DNA of 64,000 bases from positions 1 through 64,000 of the forward strand of contig CAIVPF010000052.1 in assembly GCA_903907745.1 (NCBI GenBank), read 5' to 3'. The position numbers and the translations under genes are program-made. Positions within the stretch are counted from its first letter, which is position 1, and each line of letters begins with the position of its first letter. Shown piece after piece: positions 58,132 through 64,000 of this stretch. The notes beneath the pieces were generated by a model, which saw only the letters and a program-made list of their open reading frames with translations, made no database searches and was not told where the DNA came from. This DNA comes from an uncultured Cytophagaceae bacterium. Lineage in GTDB: Bacteria > Bacteroidota > Bacteroidia > Cytophagales > Spirosomataceae.

Positions 58132-60759
58132 ATGACCTCACCAGAGATCCGCCAGCAATTTTTAGATTTTTTTAAATCAAAAGGCCATTTAATTGTTCCT
58201 TCTGCCCCTTTGGTGGCAAAAAATGACCCTACCCTCTTATTTAACAATTCGGGGATGGCGCAATTCAAGGACTTTTTCTTGGGGAATGGAACGCCTCCGT
58301 CCAAGCGAATCGCGGATACACAAAAATGTTTGCGCGTTTCTGGAAAGCATAATGATTTGGAGGATGTGGGATTTGATACCTACCATCATACGATGTTTGA
58401 GATGTTGGGGAATTGGTCATTTGGCGATTATTTTAAACAAGAAGCCCTTACCTGGTCTTGGGAATTATTAACTGAGGTTTTCAAATTACCCAAAGACCGC
58501 ATTTATGTATCGGTATTTGAAGGAGATAAAAAGGATGGTGTTCCGTTTGATCAGGAGGCATTTGATATTTGGAAAGCCATTGTGGGCGAAGAGCGAATTA
58601 TTTTTGGCAATAAAAAAGATAATTTCTGGGAAATGGGTGAAACGGGGCCTTGTGGACCTTGTTCAGAGATTCACATCGATTTACGTGATGCCTCTGAGGT
58701 GGTGAAGATCGATGGGAAATCCTTGGTTAATGCGGATCACCCACAGGTCGTTGAGATATGGAATAATGTCTTTATGCAGTTCGAGCGCATGGCGGATGGT
58801 TCTTTGGTTCCATTGCCCTCGAAGCACGTAGATACCGGGATGGGATTTGAGCGTTTGTGCATGGCGATTCAGGGCAAACAATCCAATTATGATACGGATG
58901 TATTCCAAGGAACGATTCAATATTTAGCCACAAAATCTGGGCAAAAATATGGCGAAAACAAATGGCCGGACATTGCAATGCGCGTGATTGCGGATCATAT
59001 TCGGGCCATTGCCTTCTGTATCGCGGATGGTCAATTGCCTTCCAATGCGAAGGCTGGGTATGTGATTCGTCGGATTTTACGTCGGGCCGTACGTTATGGA
59101 TATACGTATTTAGGATTCAAAGAACCCTTTTTACATGAATTGGTGCCGCTTTTGGCGAAACAATTTACGGGCGTTTTTGATGAATTGATTGCGCAAGAGG
59201 CATTTGTGGCCAAAGTTATTTACGAGGAAGAAATTTCATTTTTGCGGACACTTTCAACGGGATTAATTCGCCTAGATAAATTAATCGAGGATTGTTCTGG
59301 TAAGATATTATCAGGTGATGATGTATTTGAATTAAATGATACCTATGGATTTCCGATCGATTTAACGGCATTAATTGCGCGTGAAAAAGGATTGGATATC
59401 GATGAGGCTGGGTTTAACCAAGCCTTGCAGGCACAAAAATCCCGTTCAAGAAAAGATGCAGGTTCCAGCACTGGGGATTGGGTAATTGTTCGTGAGGGCG
59501 ATGAGGTTTCTTTTGTTGGATATGATGATCATCAAACTCAAACACAGATTTTAAAATACCAAAAGGTTCAAAATAAAGCAGGTTTACAATATAAAGTCGT
59601 GTTAGAAACAACACCTTTTTATGCCGAATCCGGTGGACAGGTGGGTGATTCAGGGATATTAAAAAGTGCTAATTCTGATTTACAAATTGAGGTGCTCGAC
59701 ACTAAAAAGGAGAATGATTTGATCGTTCATTTCGTATCTGATCCGCGTATTGAGGAACTAGCCCAAGAAGATTCTGTCATGGCGGAAATTCAGCTTACAC
59801 GAAGAAGAGCCATCACACACCACCATAGCGCGACGCACCTAATACAGGCCGCCTTGCAGGAAGTATTGGGGTCTCATGTGGCCCAAAAAGGAAGTTTGGT
59901 GAATGAAGATTTATTGCGATTTGACTTTTCACACTTTCAAAAGGTCAGTGACGAGGAAATCCTAGCGATTGAAAAAATCGTCAATGCAAAGATCGCTGAA
60001 AATATTCCCTTGCTCGAGGAACGCAATGTGCCAATCGCCCAAGCGAAAGAAAAAGGCGCGATGGCCTTGTTTGGTGAGAAATACGGGGATTTCGTTCGGG
60101 TGATTACTTTTGACAAGAATTATTCCGTGGAATTATGTGGAGGAACCCATGTGCCGGCTACGGGAGAAATTGGGCTTTGCAAAATCACGTCTGAAAGTTC
60201 GGTCGCAACGGGTGTGCGTCGGATCGAAGCCATTACCTCCCAAAAGGCTTATGAATTATTGCGGGATCAAGACCAACAATTAAGCGAATTAAACGAGCTA
60301 TTAAAGGCTCCTAAGGATTTAGTCAAGGCGGTAAGTCAGGTTATCGAACAAAATAATCAATTACAAAAAGCGCTTGGCTCCTACCAAGCGAAGGAAATTA
60401 ATGCCTTAAAAGATCAATTAGCAGGTCAAATCGAAACCCGTAATGGCATTTCATCCCTTATTAAGCAGGTCCAAGTGCCACATGCTGATGCATTAAAAAA
60501 CATAGCCTTTGATTTGCAAACAGAAAAGGGAAGTTTGTTTTGTTTATTGGCGGCAGAAATTGACGGAAAGGCAAGTTTAGCACTTGCGATTTCAAAAGAT
60601 CTAATCGAGAGTCGAGGCTTTCATGCCGGAAATATGTTGAGAGAATTAGCCAAAGAGGTTCAAGGAGGCGGCGGTGGTCAGCCCTTTTTAGCAACGGCGG
60701 GTGGTCAAAATCCGGCGGGAATTCCAAATCTGATAAACAAAGCCATCGCTTCACTATAG
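58132..60759 (+). CDS. alaS: Alanine--tRNA ligase
   Basis: MTSPEIRQQFLDFFKSKGHLIVPSAPLVAKNDPTLLFNNSGMAQFKDFFLG; HHHSATHLIQAAL; CGGTHVPATGEI. Confidence 0.98.
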   Translation: MTSPEIRQQFLDFFKSKGHLIVPSAPLVAKNDPTLLFNNSGMAQFKDFFLGNGTPPSKRIADTQKCLRVSGKHNDLEDVGFDTYHHTMFEMLGNWSFGDYFKQEALTWSWELLTEVFKLPKDRIYVSVFEGDKKDGVPFDQEAFDIWKAIVGEERIIFGNKKDNFWEMGETGPCGPCSEIHIDLRDASEVVKIDGKSLVNADHPQVVEIWNNVFMQFERMADGSLVPLPSKHVDTGMGFERLCMAIQGKQSNYDTDVFQGTIQYLATKSGQKYGENKWPDIAMRVIADHIRAIAFCIADGQLPSNAKAGYVIRRILRRAVRYGYTYLGFKEPFLHELVPLLAKQFTGVFDELIAQEAFVAKVIYEEEISFLRTLSTGLIRLDKLIEDCSGKILSGDDVFELNDTYGFPIDLTALIAREKGLDIDEAGFNQALQAQKSRSRKDAGSSTGDWVIVREGDEVSFVGYDDHQTQTQILKYQKVQNKAGLQYKVVLETTPFYAESGGQVGDSGILKSANSDLQIEVLDTKKENDLIVHFVSDPRIEELAQEDSVMAEIQLTRRRAITHHHSATHLIQAALQEVLGSHVAQKGSLVNEDLLRFDFSHFQKVSDEEILAIEKIVNAKIAENIPLLEERNVPIAQAKEKGAMALFGEKYGDFVRVITFDKNYSVELCGGTHVPATGEIGLCKITSESSVATGVRRIEAITSQKAYELLRDQDQQLSELNELLKAPKDLVKAVSQVIEQNNQLQKALGSYQAKEINALKDQLAGQIETRNGISSLIKQVQVPHADALKNIAFDLQTEKGSLFCLLAAEIDGKASLALAISKDLIESRGFHAGNMLRELAKEVQGGGGGQPFLATAGGQNPAGIPNLINKAIASL

Positions 60760-60760
60760 C

Positions 60761-61738
60761 ATGATGCCAACCCGCATTCCCTACATTTCTTTTGCAGACA
60801 TGTGTACATACATGGATGAAAAAGGAATAAAAGGGGAATCTTTCGTCTTTTTTTTAAATTACAAGGCTAGTCAGGGCTGGATTGGAACAGCCAAGCAAGC
60901 AAAAGATCTTGGCATCACTTTTTCTTTTTCAGATGTCCATGTAAAGGACAATCCTGATTTCCACTTTGGCAAATACCCGATTTCAGCCGAAAGTTATGGG
61001 GAGAAATTTAGGGCGGTCCAACAAGCATTGCAACGTGGAGATTCCTTTTTAGTGAATTTAACCCAACCCACACAGGTCAGCTGTTCTTTAACCTTGGAAC
61101 AAATCTTCGAATCAGCCCAAGCTAAATACAAATTATTGGTACCTGGACAATTCGTTGTTTTTTCACCCGAAACCTTCATTAAAATCAATAAAACAACTAT
61201 TTCTTCGTATCCGATGAAAGGAACTTTGTCGGTTCAACATCATCCCAATCCTTCCCTCCTACAGACAAACGCGAAGGAACAAGCCGAACACGCAACCATC
61301 GTGGATCTCATTCGAAACGATGTGAGCCAAGTATCCTTTCCCATCCACGTCGAAAAATATAAGTACATCGATCAAATCAAATCACATGAAGGCAATTTGT
61401 GGCAAATGTCCTCCCAAATTACCGGCGAATTAATGCCTGAATTTCAGGGTAAATTAGGTTCTATTCTTCAAAAAATATTACCCGCAGGTTCCATCAGTGG
61501 AGCACCGAAAGAATCTACGCTCAGGATCATCGAGGAAATCGAAGGCTATGAACGTGGCTTTTACACGGGCATTATGGGGCAATTTGACGGCAAAGAATTA
61601 GATTCAGGCGTGATGATACGGTTCATCGAGCAACAAGCAGATAAGCTTATATTCAAAAGTGGTGGCGGAATTACCGTATTTTCAGAGGAAGAAAAAGAAT
61701 ACCAAGAATTAATTCAAAAAGTATATTTACCTTTCTAA
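60761..61738 (+). CDS. pabB: Aminodeoxychorismate synthase component I
   Basis: SSYPMKGTLS (PMKGT), HATIVDLIRNDVSQV, LPAGSISGAPKESTLRIIEEIEGYERGFYTGIMG. Confidence 0.93.
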   Translation: MMPTRIPYISFADMCTYMDEKGIKGESFVFFLNYKASQGWIGTAKQAKDLGITFSFSDVHVKDNPDFHFGKYPISAESYGEKFRAVQQALQRGDSFLVNLTQPTQVSCSLTLEQIFESAQAKYKLLVPGQFVVFSPETFIKINKTTISSYPMKGTLSVQHHPNPSLLQTNAKEQAEHATIVDLIRNDVSQVSFPIHVEKYKYIDQIKSHEGNLWQMSSQITGELMPEFQGKLGSILQKILPAGSISGAPKESTLRIIEEIEGYERGFYTGIMGQFDGKELDSGVMIRFIEQQADKLIFKSGGGITVFSEEEKEYQELIQKVYLPF

Positions 61739-61739
61739 T

Positions 61740-62333
61740 ATGTATTTAGAGACCATTTGTATTCAGGACGGAGCGGCACAACACCTTGATTTTCATCAAT
61801 TGCGAATCGATGAAACGTTCGATCATTTCTATCCGGAATGGGAGGCATTTGATGTCGTAGAGTTGGTGAAATCTTTGGAATTACCCACCTTAGGCATACA
61901 TCGCTTGCGGATTGTATATGAAGAGGATCCGATTCAAATCGAAATACTCCCCTATGTTGAAAAAGAAATAAACACATTCCGCTTGGTCGATAGTGATGAA
62001 ATTGATTATGGATTTAAATGGTCGGATCGGGAATTTTTTAAGCAAATTTTAACGATTTATCCGGAAGTCGATGAAGTGATTTTTACCAAAGATGGAAAGA
62101 TTCAAGATTGCACGATTGCGAATTTGGCCTTTTTAAAAGAAGGGATTTGGTATACACCGGAGGATCCTTTACATTGGGGAACGACACGAGCACGATTAAT
62201 TGTGGAGGAGAAAATTGAAGAAGCTGATATTTTCGTAGAGGATTTGGCACAATATGAAAGAATTTGCCTGATTAATGTATTTAGGCCACTCGATATGGAA
62301 CATTCGCTTTTCCTAGCGGATGCGATTTTGTAA
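61740..62333 (+). CDS. pabC: Aminotransferase class IV (4-amino-4-deoxychorismate lyase-like)
   Basis: GKIQDCTIANLAFLKEGIWYTPEDPLHWGTTRARLI; adjacent to pabB. Confidence 0.85.
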   Translation: MYLETICIQDGAAQHLDFHQLRIDETFDHFYPEWEAFDVVELVKSLELPTLGIHRLRIVYEEDPIQIEILPYVEKEINTFRLVDSDEIDYGFKWSDREFFKQILTIYPEVDEVIFTKDGKIQDCTIANLAFLKEGIWYTPEDPLHWGTTRARLIVEEKIEEADIFVEDLAQYERICLINVFRPLDMEHSLFLADAIL

Positions 62334-62342
62334 TTTTATTCC

Positions 62343-63782
62343 ATGAGCCTTACAAAAAGTCCAGCATTTTTATTGAATCAAAAGTTTCCTTTTGAACCTA
62401 CGCCATCCCAATCGGCGCTGTTCAGTAAATTGGATTCTTTTATTTTAAATCAAGACGAATGGGCGGCATTAACCTTTATTATCAAAGGCTATGCGGGTAC
62501 GGGAAAAACGACGGTCATATCGACCTTAATTAAGATTTTGGGCTCATTTGGCTATAAAACTCAATTGCTAGCTCCTACCGGAAGAGCCGCCAAAGTCATG
62601 GCGAATTATTCGAAAAAGAAGGCATTCACGATTCATAAAAAGATTTACCGACAAGTCAGTAATCCAAATTCCGGTGCCTTAGCCTTTCAGCGGATGCCAA
62701 ATTATGCGACCAATACTATTTTTATCATCGATGAGGCATCCATGATCACCGATGATTCGGATTTTGGGACCAATAGCTTATTAACCGACCTGATAGAATT
62801 TGTTTTTACGAATCCTGAAAATGGCCATACGGGCAACAAGCTGATTTTTGTAGGCGATACGGCCCAGCTCCCACCTGTGGGGAAAACGCTTTCCCCTGCG
62901 TTGTCGGCCGAATATATTTCGAAAGAATTCCACATGGAAGTCCAATCGCATGAATTAACGGATGTGATGCGGCAAGATATTCACTCGGGGATTTTATTCA
63001 ATGCGACACAATTAAGAACCCTGCTCACTCAAAATTCGCTCGAAATAAAATTCAATACCGCCTCGTTTAAAGATTTTTACCGAATGACGGGAGAAAAAAT
63101 GGAAGATGGAATGCAATATGCCTATCGGAAATTTGGCAAGGAAGATACCATCGTGCTGACGCGTTCGAATAAAAGTGCGGTTCAATTTAATGAATTTGTT
63201 AGAAGGACAATTTTATATCAAGAAGATGAAATTTCATCGGGGGATTTATTGATGATTGTGCGGAATAATTACCATTGGCTCGACGAAGACAGTCCAGCTG
63301 GATTTTTGGCCAATGGCGATTTCGTCGAGGTGATGCGCATCAAAAAAGAGGAAGAAATGCATGGTTTGCGCTTTTTAAATGTCAGCCTGAGACTTTGTGA
63401 TTATGAGGAGCATCCAGAAATAGAGGCCAAAATGATGTTAGACACCTTGCATTCCCCCGAATCTGCTTTGGGCAAAGAGGCCAATAAAAAACTGTATGAT
63501 TCCGTTTGTGAAGATTATGCGCACATTTCAAAGAAAAAAGATCGGATGGAAGCCATTCGAAAAGATCCCTATTTAAATGCCTTACAGGTGAAATTTGCCT
63601 ATGCTTTAACGACGCATAAATCGCAAGGGGGACAATGGAAGGCCGTATTTATCGATCAAGGCTATTTAAAAGAAGATCAAGTGGATGCAGAATATATTCG
63701 TTGGCTTTATACGGCGATCACACGGGCGAGTCATGAGTTGTTTTTGGTCAACTTCCATGAGCGTTTTTTTACTTCAGCGTAG
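62343..63782 (+). CDS. ATP-dependent RecD-like DNA helicase
   Basis: IIKGYAGTGKTTVISTLIKIL; IFIIDEASMI; VGDTAQLPPVG; ALTTHKSQGGQWKAVFID. Confidence 0.93.
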   Translation: MSLTKSPAFLLNQKFPFEPTPSQSALFSKLDSFILNQDEWAALTFIIKGYAGTGKTTVISTLIKILGSFGYKTQLLAPTGRAAKVMANYSKKKAFTIHKKIYRQVSNPNSGALAFQRMPNYATNTIFIIDEASMITDDSDFGTNSLLTDLIEFVFTNPENGHTGNKLIFVGDTAQLPPVGKTLSPALSAEYISKEFHMEVQSHELTDVMRQDIHSGILFNATQLRTLLTQNSLEIKFNTASFKDFYRMTGEKMEDGMQYAYRKFGKEDTIVLTRSNKSAVQFNEFVRRTILYQEDEISSGDLLMIVRNNYHWLDEDSPAGFLANGDFVEVMRIKKEEEMHGLRFLNVSLRLCDYEEHPEIEAKMMLDTLHSPESALGKEANKKLYDSVCEDYAHISKKKDRMEAIRKDPYLNALQVKFAYALTTHKSQGGQWKAVFIDQGYLKEDQVDAEYIRWLYTAITRASHELFLVNFHERFFTSA

Positions 63783-64000
63783 TATTCGCAATGGATTCAT
63801 TATGCAATTCAAGACCAGGAACTTGCTCATAATGGTCTAAAATTTTCCTTAAAATAAGATGCAATTGGCTCAATTTTTCATCACCAATAACCTGACATAT
63901 TTCATTTTCCACCTTCTTTCGCACAATTAACAAAGCCTCTAAAAATTTCTTACCTGATTCAGTCGAATGAATCAGCGTAGCCCGATGGTCCTGCGGATGT
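63769..64000 (-). CDS. MarR family transcriptional regulator, partial (5' end beyond right edge)
   Basis: Minus-strand translation ...HPQDHRATLIHSTESGKKFLEALLIVRKKVENEICQVIGDEKLSQLHLILRKILDHYEQVPGLELHNESIANTTLK*. Confidence 0.8.
   Translation of the reverse strand, partial: HPQDHRATLIHSTESGKKFLEALLIVRKKVENEICQVIGDEKLSQLHLILRKILDHYEQVPGLELHNESIANTTLK

Overview
The window is a gene-dense, AT-rich chromosomal segment of a Bacteroidota bacterium, probably Cytophagales. The taxonomic call is inference from SprA, TAnnTTTG-type promoters, parAB-dapB-lepB gene order, serine palmitoyltransferase and an Hc1-like histone. I annotate 52 protein-coding genes: 50 complete ones, plus partial sprA at the left edge and a partial MarR regulator at the right edge. 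Most are housekeeping: ruvA, gatA, tatA, mdh, ung, apaG, DEAD-box helicase, hisB, radC, rpsT, lepB, dapB, parAB, dnaA, recA, queA, ispD, gapN, coaD, pyrE, dprA, alaS, pabB and pabC. I saw no rRNA, tRNA, CRISPR array, prophage or IS element, and no obvious defence island, and I do not claim a proven new system. The items most worth a second look are: (1) a 128-aa ORF that keeps the N- and C-terminal signatures of a Bacteroidota methyltransferase family but lacks the SAM-binding core; (2) an exactly 10-bp-phased T-tract array upstream of the Hc1-like gene, and a looser array upstream of dnaA; (3) a perfect 26-bp palindrome between tatA and gatA; (4) a Tat-signal DUF1501 plus cytochrome/DUF1549/DUF1553 pair; (5) dyads at the mdh and recA promoters; (6) two small ORFs below the 60-aa cutoff of the ORF track; (7) convergent genes sharing stop-codon nucleotides.
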